11,665 nt of DNA from a bacterium (GTDB lineage Bacteria; Vulcanimicrobiota; Xenobia; Xenobiales; Xenobiaceae): contig JAFSXO010000212.1 in assembly GCA_017444045.1 (NCBI GenBank), positions 1 through 11,665 on the forward strand, written 5' to 3'. The notes beneath the pieces are model-generated. The model saw only the letters and a program-made list of their open reading frames with translations, was not told the DNA's origin and did no database searches. Shown here in pieces: positions 1 to 6,380 of this stretch; position 1 is the first letter of the stretch; every line of letters starts with the position of its first letter. The translations under genes were made by a program, and so were the position numbers.

Positions 1-52
1 CGTACAAGTTAGCACACAATACGCGTTAAACCTCGATTCTCCCACCAACTTA

Positions 53-108
53 GGCCACCCCCTCTGTCGCAGTCGCGACATCTCCCCCTGCCATCCTTTA
101 GGGGTAGC
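53..108. repeat. GC-rich palindromic mini-element between C-tracts
   Basis: The core is a perfect 6-bp inverted repeat, TGTCGC (65-70) and GCGACA (75-80), with a 4-nt loop. It lies between two C-runs (58-62 and 84-88). The second C-run can pair with AGGGG at 100-104. From memory, the layout resembles short palindromic interspersed elements common in intergenic DNA of gut bacteria; this was not checked. It could instead be a decayed terminator or a protein-binding site. Confidence 0.35.
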
Positions 109-129
109 TATAATGGGGATCTATTGGCC

Positions 130-181
130 CATTGCTTAACTAAACGACATTGACTTAAGGTTCAATGGCATTGGCTCTGAT
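130..181. repeat. Dispersed intergenic repeat, rearranged copy
   Basis: On the minus strand, 130-154 contains CAATGTCGTTTAGTTAAG, matching the 11609-11632 copy at 16 of 18 positions. On the plus strand, 146-181 aligns without gaps to 11613-11648 at 28 of 36 positions, including the shared TGGCATTGG-TCTGAT half. The two halves of the element therefore occur here in overlapping opposite orientations, which suggests an inversion or two nested insertions. Confidence 0.5.
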
Positions 182-253
182 TTAAGTTAACGATACTAGG
201 GATTAAGCAAACAAAGCTTATTTAAATATAATAGTACGCAAAAAAAAATCTTT

Positions 254-308
254 CAAGCAACAGCGATGTCATTAGCTTAACGCAAGCAAAGGACATTGCA
301 AGCAACAG
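254..308 (+). repeat. Short direct repeats CAAGCAA(C)AG
   Basis: CAAGCAACAG occurs exactly at 254-263 and 299-308, with a related CAAGCAAAG at 283-291. They lie immediately beyond the 3' end of the malic enzyme gene. The units are short and AT-rich, so function is uncertain. They may be remnants of slippage or a binding-site cluster. Confidence 0.3.
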
Positions 309-318
309 AACGTGAACA

Positions 319-1599
319 TCAAGCCAAAGCAAATCTCTCCTTTAGCGAATTCCTATATTCACCGATATCCAAATGAAGCCCAGCTACACCGCTTTGTATT
401 GCCGCTTCGGCCACAGCAGACGCCACCCACAGTGGCACGCGCGGATCAGCAGCCTTGGGCAGCAGATAATCGCGCCCAAATACAAGCTCGCTCCCCCCTA
501 AACGGTCCTTGATGTCTTCAGGGACAGCCTCTCTAGCTAATGCCGACAAAGCATAGCTGGCCGCTGTTTTCATCGCTTCGTTGATGCAAGAGGCGCGCAC
601 ATCCAAGGCTCCGCGGAATATGCCGGGGAAGCCCAGCACGTTGTTTATCTGATTAGGATAATCCGAACGCCCCGTACCCACGATAACGTCAGGCCGCGCC
701 GCTTTGGCATCGGCGTACGCAATCTCTGGATAAGGATTGGCCATGGCCATAACCAAAGGATTTGCGGCCATAGAGCGCACCATATCAGCAGTGACCACAT
801 TGCCCACCGACAGCCCGATAAAACAGTCAGCCCCCTGCATGGCTTCCTCTAGCCTGCGCAGAGAGGTTGTCCGCGCAAACTTCCGCTGGTGCGGGAGCAG
901 TGGCACACGCCCCGCATAAAGCACACCATACTCATCGCAGACCGTGATATTCTCCAATCGCACACCTATATTTAAAAGCATCTCCATGCAGGCTGTTGCC
1001 GCCGCTCCGGCCCCTGAGAAAACAACCTTAGCGCCTTCCGCGGATTTACCCACCAAACGCATAGCATTTATAAAGGCTGCCCCCAGCACCACCGCGGTCC
1101 CATGCTGATCATCGTGAAAGACGGGGATGTGCATAGCCTCCTGCAGACGGCGCTCAATATAAAAGCAATCCGGAGAGCTTATATCCTCTAGATTAATTCC
1201 GCCAAAGGTTGGCTCTAAAGAGCGCACAATATCGACAAACCGCTCGGGATCGGCACAGTCGATTTCCAAATCAAAAACATTTATGTCGGCAAATCTTTTA
1301 AATAGCTGCCCTTTGCCTTCCATAACAGGCTTAGAAGCTGTCGGACCGCAGTTGCCCAGCCCCAGAACGGCAGTACCGTTGCTAACAACAGCCACCAGGT
1401 TACCCCTGGTCGTATAGTCATAGCTCTTGCTCGCGTCTTCCTTAATTTCTAGCACCGGAGCTGCGACGCCGGGCGTATAGGCCAAGCTCAGATCCTCTGA
1501 AGAAGCCAGCGGCTTACTGGAATTGACCGCAACCTTACCAGGAGATCTGCCTCCATGGTAAGCTAAGGCACGTCTAAATAGAATATCATCGTGGTTCAT
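319..1599 (-). CDS. Malic enzyme, catalytic domain only
   Basis: Cytoplasmic malic enzyme of 426 residues, which decarboxylates L-malate to pyruvate with reduction of NAD(P)+, linking the TCA cycle to pyruvate and supplying reducing power. Visible signatures: YTPGVA (41-46) with the catalytic Tyr41; GTAVLGLGNCGP (75-86), then PVMEGKG with the catalytic Lys96; INLEDI (135-140), whose acidic residues bind the divalent metal; HDDQHGT (162-168); the Rossmann-like SGAGAAA (195-201); ANPYPEI (287-293); and GRSDYPNQINNVLGFPGIFRGALD (310-333). The length fits the short bacterial form; the C-terminal phosphotransacetylase-like half of MaeB proteins is absent. The cofactor (NAD or NADP) cannot be decided here. 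The ATG at 1599 has no clear Shine-Dalgarno sequence, but the N-terminus fits the family. It is transcribed divergently from the kinase-like gene. Family assignment is very secure. Confidence 0.97.
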   Translation of the reverse strand: MNHDDILFRRALAYHGGRSPGKVAVNSSKPLASSEDLSLAYTPGVAAPVLEIKEDASKSYDYTTRGNLVAVVSNGTAVLGLGNCGPTASKPVMEGKGQLFKRFADINVFDLEIDCADPERFVDIVRSLEPTFGGINLEDISSPDCFYIERRLQEAMHIPVFHDDQHGTAVVLGAAFINAMRLVGKSAEGAKVVFSGAGAAATACMEMLLNIGVRLENITVCDEYGVLYAGRVPLLPHQRKFARTTSLRRLEEAMQGADCFIGLSVGNVVTADMVRSMAANPLVMAMANPYPEIAYADAKAARPDVIVGTGRSDYPNQINNVLGFPGIFRGALDVRASCINEAMKTAASYALSALAREAVPEDIKDRLGGSELVFGRDYLLPKAADPRVPLWVASAVAEAAIQSGVAGLHLDIGEYRNSLKERFALA

Positions 1600-1626
1600 T
1601 TAAATTAATATGCCAGCCTAACAATC

Positions 1627-1642
1627 AGTGTCGTTTAGTCAA
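1627..1642 (+). repeat. Dispersed intergenic repeat, short copy
   Basis: AGTGTCGTTTAGTCAA matches the minus-strand form of the 130-154 copy at 14 of 16 positions. It sits at the predicted transcription start and leader of the malic enzyme gene. The copy is short, so it could be a partial remnant or, less likely, a regulator-binding site. Confidence 0.35.
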
Positions 1643-1646
1643 TGTC

Positions 1647-1675
1647 TTTATAGCATATCTGCGCTTCACCAGCAA
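1647..1675 (-). promoter_or_regulatory. Candidate sigma70-type promoter for malic enzyme
   Basis: On the minus strand, TTGCTG (1675-1670) and TATAAA (1652-1647) are separated by exactly 17 bp. Transcription would start near 1640, about 40 nt before the ATG. The -35 matches consensus only at TTG, so this is a prediction from spacing and sequence alone. Confidence 0.4.
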
Positions 1676-1820
1676 CAGCGGCGGCACTGCTTCACCACGC
1701 TCAAATGTGTCTTGCGCGAAACCGGTTGTACGCATTACTCAGCTAACAATACCCACGAATGATACCATCACGAGCTTTACAAAATGACACGCCTAAAGAT
1801 TTACTTAACTCTAAAGGTAA

Positions 1821-1826
1821 TATAAT
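1821..1826 (+). promoter_or_regulatory. Candidate -10 box for the kinase-like gene
   Basis: A perfect TATAAT lies about 108 bp upstream of the preferred start codon in the AT-rich right part of the spacer. The best upstream -35 candidate is TTTACT at 1800-1805, with a short 15-bp spacer. The -35 is therefore weak, and the promoter may depend on an activator or lie elsewhere. The implied leader would be roughly 100 nt. Confidence 0.35.
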
Positions 1827-1921
1827 GAATGCGATAAATAAATAATATGTGTTAGTGTGTCATCAAGCACACGGAGATGATGCGAGCTTGAGAACCGCCA
1901 ACGCCAGATATTTGACTGTGT

Positions 1922-1927
1922 AAGGTG
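1922..1927 (+). promoter_or_regulatory. Ribosome binding site that decides the kinase-like start
   Basis: AAGGTG (followed by A) lies 6 nt before the GTG at 1934, a normal Shine-Dalgarno distance. It overlaps the alternative GTG at 1925 itself. This favours 1934 as the start, shortening the protein by three residues. Confidence 0.5.
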
Positions 1928-1933
1928 ACCAAA

Positions 1934-4900
1934 GTGATTCCGAAGAATCTGGGTGCATACGAATTGCAAGACGAGCTGGGCAAGGGGCCCTCAGCTACCG
2001 TTTTCCAGGCCATCAATAGAACGACAAAGAAACAGGTCGCTCTAAAAGTCTTTGATGAATCTCTCCAGCAAAACAGCGAGGTGCTCAAAGCACTGCATCG
2101 CGCTGTAGTAATTTCCTCAAGCCTAGAGCATCAGAATGCCGCCAGAGTGTACGACATAGACAACGACAGCGCAACTGGCTATCACTTTATCGCCATGGAG
2201 TTCGTCGACGGCGTAGCCCTGCGGGCTTTACTGGAGCATTATAAAAAGTTCGAATTCACCCAAGCCTGCCGCATCGTCCAAGCGGTTGCGGTGGGCTTAG
2301 CACATGCGCACCGCAACGGCATTTACCATGGCGGCCTAATCCCTGAAAACGTCGTCATCGAAAAACAGACAGGACGCGTAGTCGTCACCGACTTCGGCGT
2401 ATCAGGTGTGCTGGCAGCGCACAACCCCGCCTTAGCAGAGAACCCTAAACGCGTTGGCTTCCACGCTCCTGAATGGAACGGAGAAAATGCCGATGCTGCG
2501 GGAGATATCTTTTCGCTAGGCGCGCTGCTCTATCATTTGCTCACCGGAGAATACCCCGCTAAGGGTATGGTTTCTTCTCCTGGGCCGGCCCTGCCGCAAA
2601 TGCCCCGTCTGCGCTCTTTAATACCGAATCTGCCCGTATGGTTAGAGACCTTAGTAGCTCGCTGTATGACCGCCGATCCTCTGGAGCGCATAACTAACGC
2701 AGATGACATCGTCGACGAGCTAGAGGTTGGCTTAGATTCTAAGGAAGAGGAAGTCGCCAAACCGCAGCGAGAGCATTTCAGCCCCCCGGCCATGTCAGAC
2801 AGCATGTCGGCCGCAGCCACAACCAATCTAGGCAACACCAGCCTATTGCGCAACAAGACCGCTGGCGGTACGCTGGGTCTCTTAATGCGCAATCGCAAGC
2901 TTCCCAACACTCCCGACGCCTCGGTACAGAATGCCGAAAAGCGCTTGTTGGAATGGAATTTTGAGAAAGGAGGCTCGGCCACCCATCGCAGTTCACGCCG
3001 CAGCCAGGGAAGCTCCACGGATCTGCCCTCACTTGCCAAGCCCACTACTCAGCTAGGTCCCGACAGCGCAGTCCAGTCGCCGCCAGCACTAGAATTAGGA
3101 CAGTCCCGAACGACTTCAAAGCTTTCAGCATCTTTAGGAACCAGCGCCGATCCGCGTCAGCCAGAGCCAGGCTTGCAGTCCCCTGCCCTTAAGCTAGAGG
3201 CTCAGCCTACTCATCAGGCCGCTTCCAATGCTCCTGGGTCTGCGCAAGCTGGCTCCGCACAGCCTAACAAGCTGTCCCTGAATCAGGCTCCCTTGGGCGT
3301 CCCCGGGAATCAGCCATTTTCAGGATCTTCTTCAGCTGTATTAGGAAGCGCCAGCGCCAATCAGCCCCAAACGCCACCGCAGCCTGGCAATGCTCCGGCA
3401 AACCAACAGCCAGCGCCCAATTTATCTTTGGCTAAAGGCGTATCGCAGCATCCTGGACTGGCCCCACTGCCGCCTCCTAGCAACGATGCGCGCCGCAGCA
3501 GCCAAGCTCAGGGTATGAGACCCTCTGGCAATATTGGCAATACTACTGCGGGTGGGATGAATCCACAGAGCCGTCGGATTGACACAGGGCATCCTTCTGG
3601 CGAGGGTGGCCGGCCTGCTCCAAACACTCCTCCGAACGCCTCGTTTAACGGCTCAGGCGAACGCTCCTCAGACAGGCGCGGTATGGGCGGTCCTGGCCGT
3701 CCCGAGTCAGGACGTCCTCCTCAGGGCCGACCAGAGCCAGGAAGACCCGAGCAGGAACGTCAGCAGCAGGGTCGTTCCGAATTTGGCGGATCTATGTCCA
3801 TCCCCTCAAAACAGGCATCTGAGAATGGCGACTTCCAGCCCGTTCTGACATCTGCGCCTGCAAGCAGCACTCCACCGAGCGCCGAAGACAGCAAATCAAC
3901 CACAATGAGGGGCAAGTTTGGAGAATTTAACCGCTCCGGAGACCGTCCCCGTGCCGAGGCCCGCGTAAGCCAAGGCAAATTCAAGGGCGGCAACCCAGAA
4001 CGCGTGGCTCAGCCTGGCGAACAGCCCCGCCTGCCTTCCAGTCCCATTCCCTTTGACAGCAATATGCAGATGACCGACGGCACCATCAAGGTGTCCGCTA
4101 AGCCCAATAAGCCCGAGAAGAGCTCCAGCAAGGGCGTTGGCGGCTGGCTAATTGCCGCGCTGCTTATTCTCATGCTGGGCGGCGGCGCAGCGGCCTATGT
4201 CTTACTCTTCGCCACTCCAAAGGGAACGGTCCACCTAGAAGTAAGCAACGGCAACAGCGGTACCTTTACCGTATCTGCCGACGGTGGAAGCGGCCGAGCT
4301 TTGGCCCAGGGTGATTTTGTCGAAGGCAAAGCCGACATTAAGGTTCCTATAAACAAAAGCGTAGTCGTTCATCTCGCTTCCCAAGGATACGAGAACAAAG
4401 ACGTGCCGTATACCTTACAGGAGAATGCGACTAATCCAGTCATTTCCGCCTCCATGACAGGACTGCCGGCTGGATTAACGGTTTCCATTTCGGGCAAGGG
4501 CCTGCAGAAGCAGGGCAAGATTCGCCTCGTCGCCAACGGCAAGGAAATCGCCTCGCAGATGACCACAGATTTCAACGCCTCATTCAAGAACGTTCCCAGC
4601 GGCGTCGACTTAGTAGCCATCGCCGAGGTTCCCGGCTATCTCACCGAAAAGCAGAACGTTAAAATCGATCCCGCTATAGGCCAGGGTTCCGCTATATGCC
4701 AACTGGTAAGCGACAGAGGAACCCTGCAGGTTACCGCTGCTGGTGTAGGCGTATCCGGCACGAGCATTCCCGTAAAGATTCTCGACGGCAACAAACAGAT
4801 AGCCACGCTAAAGCTAGCCGATGGCGTGGGCAAAACCGAAGTGCCTGTAGGCAAAAAGCTGACGATAAAGATAGCGTCCGATGCTTTTGACGCGGCTCCA

Positions 4901-5377
4901 GTCAGCACCACTCTCACCAGAGACAATCCCAGCGCCAACGTGCGTTTAGATGTCCAGGTGGCCATGAAGCTAACGATTAAGACCAGCCCATACGCTTCTA
5001 TATCGGTAGACGGAATTAAGGTCGGCAAGTGCGACGGAAATGGCAGCTACACGCTGACCAAGAAGCACCTCGACATTGGCAACACCTACACCATAAGCGC
5101 CAGCAAGGACGGCTACAATTCAGCCAGCACCAAGGTTACCGCCAAACCCGGCAGCAACAGCACAAGTCTGGCGCTCACCCCTATTCCGGTGGAAGTCTCC
5201 GCTCCGGCACCTTCGTACAGTAGCTCTAGCTCATACAGCAGCAGCTATTCCAGCGGCGGCAGCAGCTACTCTAGCAGCTATTCCGCCCCAGCTCCCGCTC
5301 CGGCGCCCGCCCCAGCTCCTGCGAGCGGCGGCGGAGGCAGCTATGGTGGATTTGGAGGCTTAAGCGGCGACAACTAA
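1934..5377 (+). CDS. Transmembrane Ser/Thr kinase-like receptor, predicted pseudokinase, PEGA-like ectodomain
   Basis: A 1147-residue protein, numbered from the GTG at 1934; GTG 1925 would add three residues. Residues 8-267 are an N-terminal protein kinase fold: Gly loop GKGPSATV (16-23), ATP-binding Lys38 in VALK, DFG (153-155), APE (178-180) and DIFSLG (191-196). The catalytic loop reads HGGLIPEN (132-139) instead of HRDLKPEN, so the catalytic Asp and Lys are missing, and the helix-C Glu appears to be Ala57. It is therefore probably a pseudokinase that may bind nucleotide; this is inference. Residues about 280-735 are a Pro/Gln/Ser/Gly-rich, probably disordered linker. One membrane span (736-760) follows a Lys-rich flank. 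Outside the membrane come four degenerate repeats of about 80 residues (761-842, 845-926, 928-1009, 1011-1087), the last most PEGA-like. The tail is Ser/Tyr-, (Ala-Pro)- and Gly-rich (1094-1147). It is a single-gene unit ended by a strong terminator. Ligand and partners are unknown. Confidence 0.88.
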   Translation: MIPKNLGAYELQDELGKGPSATVFQAINRTTKKQVALKVFDESLQQNSEVLKALHRAVVISSSLEHQNAARVYDIDNDSATGYHFIAMEFVDGVALRALLEHYKKFEFTQACRIVQAVAVGLAHAHRNGIYHGGLIPENVVIEKQTGRVVVTDFGVSGVLAAHNPALAENPKRVGFHAPEWNGENADAAGDIFSLGALLYHLLTGEYPAKGMVSSPGPALPQMPRLRSLIPNLPVWLETLVARCMTADPLERITNADDIVDELEVGLDSKEEEVAKPQREHFSPPAMSDSMSAAATTNLGNTSLLRNKTAGGTLGLLMRNRKLPNTPDASVQNAEKRLLEWNFEKGGSATHRSSRRSQGSSTDLPSLAKPTTQLGPDSAVQSPPALELGQSRTTSKLSASLGTSADPRQPEPGLQSPALKLEAQPTHQAASNAPGSAQAGSAQPNKLSLNQAPLGVPGNQPFSGSSSAVLGSASANQPQTPPQPGNAPANQQPAPNLSLAKGVSQHPGLAPLPPPSNDARRSSQAQGMRPSGNIGNTTAGGMNPQSRRIDTGHPSGEGGRPAPNTPPNASFNGSGERSSDRRGMGGPGRPESGRPPQGRPEPGRPEQERQQQGRSEFGGSMSIPSKQASENGDFQPVLTSAPASSTPPSAEDSKSTTMRGKFGEFNRSGDRPRAEARVSQGKFKGGNPERVAQPGEQPRLPSSPIPFDSNMQMTDGTIKVSAKPNKPEKSSSKGVGGWLIAALLILMLGGGAAAYVLLFATPKGTVHLEVSNGNSGTFTVSADGGSGRALAQGDFVEGKADIKVPINKSVVVHLASQGYENKDVPYTLQENATNPVISASMTGLPAGLTVSISGKGLQKQGKIRLVANGKEIASQMTTDFNASFKNVPSGVDLVAIAEVPGYLTEKQNVKIDPAIGQGSAICQLVSDRGTLQVTAAGVGVSGTSIPVKILDGNKQIATLKLADGVGKTEVPVGKKLTIKIASDAFDAAPVSTTLTRDNPSANVRLDVQVAMKLTIKTSPYASISVDGIKVGKCDGNGSYTLTKKHLDIGNTYTISASKDGYNSASTKVTAKPGSNSTSLALTPIPVEVSAPAPSYSSSSSYSSSYSSGGSSYSSSYSAPAPAPAPAPAPASGGGGSYGGFGGLSGDN
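3695..3775 (+). repeat. GRP repeats in the kinase-like linker
   Basis: The encoded stretch has four Gly-Arg-Pro units spaced 5 residues apart (positions 588-605 of the protein), then a Gln/Arg-rich run. Each GRP uses different codons (ggc-cgt-ccc, gga-cgt-cct, ggc-cga-cca, gga-aga-ccc), so the amino-acid pattern is kept while the DNA repeat has decayed. The linker lies on the cytoplasmic side by the predicted topology. Confidence 0.6.
5213..5356 (+). repeat. Low-complexity tail: Ser/Tyr, Ala-Pro and Gly blocks
   Basis: The end of the kinase-like gene encodes a Ser/Tyr block with recurring YSSS units, then six Ala-Pro dipeptides (5285-5320) and a Gly-rich block. Synonymous codons are mixed throughout. 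The tail is predicted to be extracytoplasmic. Such segments often act as flexible spacers or wall-spanning stalks, but no anchoring signal is visible. Confidence 0.55.
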
Positions 5378-5421
5378 CAGTCTATAGCTAAACGCTCCTA
5401 ACTGAATATATCTCTTGCATT

Positions 5422-5467
5422 AGGGGAATACCGATGAAATCAGTGTTCCCCTATTTTTTTATTTTTT
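5422..5467 (+). terminator. Rho-independent terminator after the kinase-like gene
   Basis: A 7-bp stem AGGGGAA (5422-5428) / TTCCCCT (5446-5452) continues inward with a U-G wobble, AC/GT, one mismatch and GAT/ATC, closing on a GAA loop. It is followed by a long T-rich tract (5454-5467). It lies 45 bp after the stop codon and insulates the kinase-like gene from dapD. Confidence 0.9.
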
Positions 5468-5468
5468 A

Positions 5469-5492
5469 CAATGCTATTTAGTTAAGTATTCG
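5469..5492 (+). repeat. Dispersed intergenic repeat, half copy
   Basis: This 24-bp copy matches 11609-11632 at 22 of 24 positions, with TTTAGTTAAG at its centre. The right inverted arm (TGGCATTGG) found in the 11604-11648 copy is absent, so it appears truncated. It lies directly after the terminator T-tract and before dapD. Confidence 0.5.
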
Positions 5493-5576
5493 TTCCGCAC
5501 GTAGGCAAGCCCAGAGAGACACACAACAGTACGAAAAAGAAGGTAATAAAGCTGTCGCTTAGAATTTTATTTAGTT

Positions 5577-6380
5577 ATGGATAAACAACTTATTTCACAG
5601 GCATTTAAGGATCGCAGCCTTTTGCCTCAAGCCAAAGATGCGGTATTTGCAACTATAGAAGCCCTGGATAAGGGAAAAATACGCGTCGCTGAAAAAGACG
5701 GCGACAAGTGGACTGTCAACACCTGGGTCAAAGAAGCCATCCTGCTTTACTTCTCCCTCACCAAAATGGAGACGTGGGATGTTGGCTTTATGCAGTACCG
5801 CGATTTAATTCCGGTTAAAAGGGATTTAGAGAGCGCTGGAATCCGCGTTGTTCCTCCGGCGATAGCCCGTTACGGTTCGTTCCTGGAGCCAGGGGCAATT
5901 ATGATGCCCAGCTATGTCAATATAGGAGCGTACATAGGCGCCTCTTCGATGATCGATATATACGCCGCGGTTGGCAGTTGCGCCCAGATTGGCTGCAATG
6001 TTCATATTGCTGCCGGCGCCGTTATCGGAGGCGTTCTAGAGCCGGCTGTTGCCTCGCCTGTTATTATCGAGGACGGCTGCTTCATTGGCTCCCACTCCCT
6101 GGTACTGGAAGGAGCGCACATCGGCGAAGAGGCCGTATTAGGTGCCAATGTAACCATAACGGCATCGACCCGCATAGTAGATGTAACCAAGCCCGAGCCG
6201 GTTATAACCCGCGGATATGTTCCGCCGCGCTCGGTGGTAATATCTGGGACCATGCCCAAGCGCTTTGAAGCCGGAACTTTCAATATTCCCTGCTCGCTAA
6301 TTATCGGCAAACGCAAAGAATCCACCGACCGCCGCACCAGTCTTAACGAAGCTTTGCGCACCTTTGGAGTGCAAGTGTGA
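5577..6380 (+). CDS. dapD: Tetrahydrodipicolinate N-succinyltransferase
   Basis: DapD transfers succinyl from succinyl-CoA to tetrahydrodipicolinate, committing to the succinylase branch of diaminopimelate/lysine synthesis in the cytoplasm. The 267-residue length is close to the usual ~274. An N-terminal helical part (about 1-90) includes the WTVNTWVKEAILLYF segment. It is followed by a left-handed beta-helix of hexapeptide repeats (about 95-205) and a C-terminal strand region ending KRKESTDRRTSLNEALR. Diagnostic family strings are PSYVNIGAYIG (111-121), MIDIYAAVGSCAQIG (125-139) with the likely catalytic Asp127, GGVLEP (151-156) and IIEDGCFIGSHSLVLEGA (163-180) with the conserved Glu178. The enzyme family forms trimers. 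No Shine-Dalgarno sequence precedes the ATG; a TAGAAT at 5560-5565 lies so close that a nearly leaderless message is possible. The gene overlaps dapE by one base. Assignment is very secure. Confidence 0.96.
   Translation: MDKQLISQAFKDRSLLPQAKDAVFATIEALDKGKIRVAEKDGDKWTVNTWVKEAILLYFSLTKMETWDVGFMQYRDLIPVKRDLESAGIRVVPPAIARYGSFLEPGAIMMPSYVNIGAYIGASSMIDIYAAVGSCAQIGCNVHIAAGAVIGGVLEPAVASPVIIEDGCFIGSHSLVLEGAHIGEEAVLGANVTITASTRIVDVTKPEPVITRGYVPPRSVVISGTMPKRFEAGTFNIPCSLIIGKRKESTDRRTSLNEALRTFGVQV

Larger units (their letters stand above)
1..318. other. Non-coding stretch downstream of the malic enzyme gene
   Basis: No convincing coding frame or RNA gene is visible here. The stretch holds a GC-rich mini-hairpin region (53-108), a copy of a dispersed repeat (130-181), two TATAAT hexamers on the plus strand (109-114 and 227-232) without matching -35 boxes, a run of nine A (240-248) and three short direct repeats (254-308). 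No clear rho-independent terminator for the minus-strand malic enzyme gene was found. The A9 run would read as T9 on that strand, but no good stem sits directly before it. Confidence 0.6.
1600..1924. other. Divergent intergenic region, malic enzyme / kinase-like gene
   Basis: This 325-bp spacer must hold the promoters of both divergent genes. It contains the candidate malic enzyme promoter and a repeat copy near its left end, a 9-bp direct repeat GCTTCACCA (1663-1671 and 1689-1697), and a TATAAT box near the right end. No coding frame or structured RNA is apparent. Confidence 0.5.

Noticed and set aside
109..114. TATAAT promoters at 109-114 and 227-232
   Set aside because: No -35 element at suitable spacing, and no plus-strand gene follows before the convergent malic enzyme gene.
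312..512. 66-codon open frame on the plus strand
   Set aside because: It lies antisense to the conserved 3' end of the malic enzyme gene, and its translation shows no recognisable pattern.
2327..2350. Sequencing error as cause of the missing HRD Asp
   Set aside because: Three separate codons (Arg, Asp and Lys positions) differ from the norm and the frame stays open across 1147 residues, so a single error cannot explain it.
2533..3045. Long minus-strand open frames opposite the kinase-like gene
   Set aside because: They are antisense to the kinase domain end and the codon-biased linker. The translations look like compositional by-products and have no own start signals.
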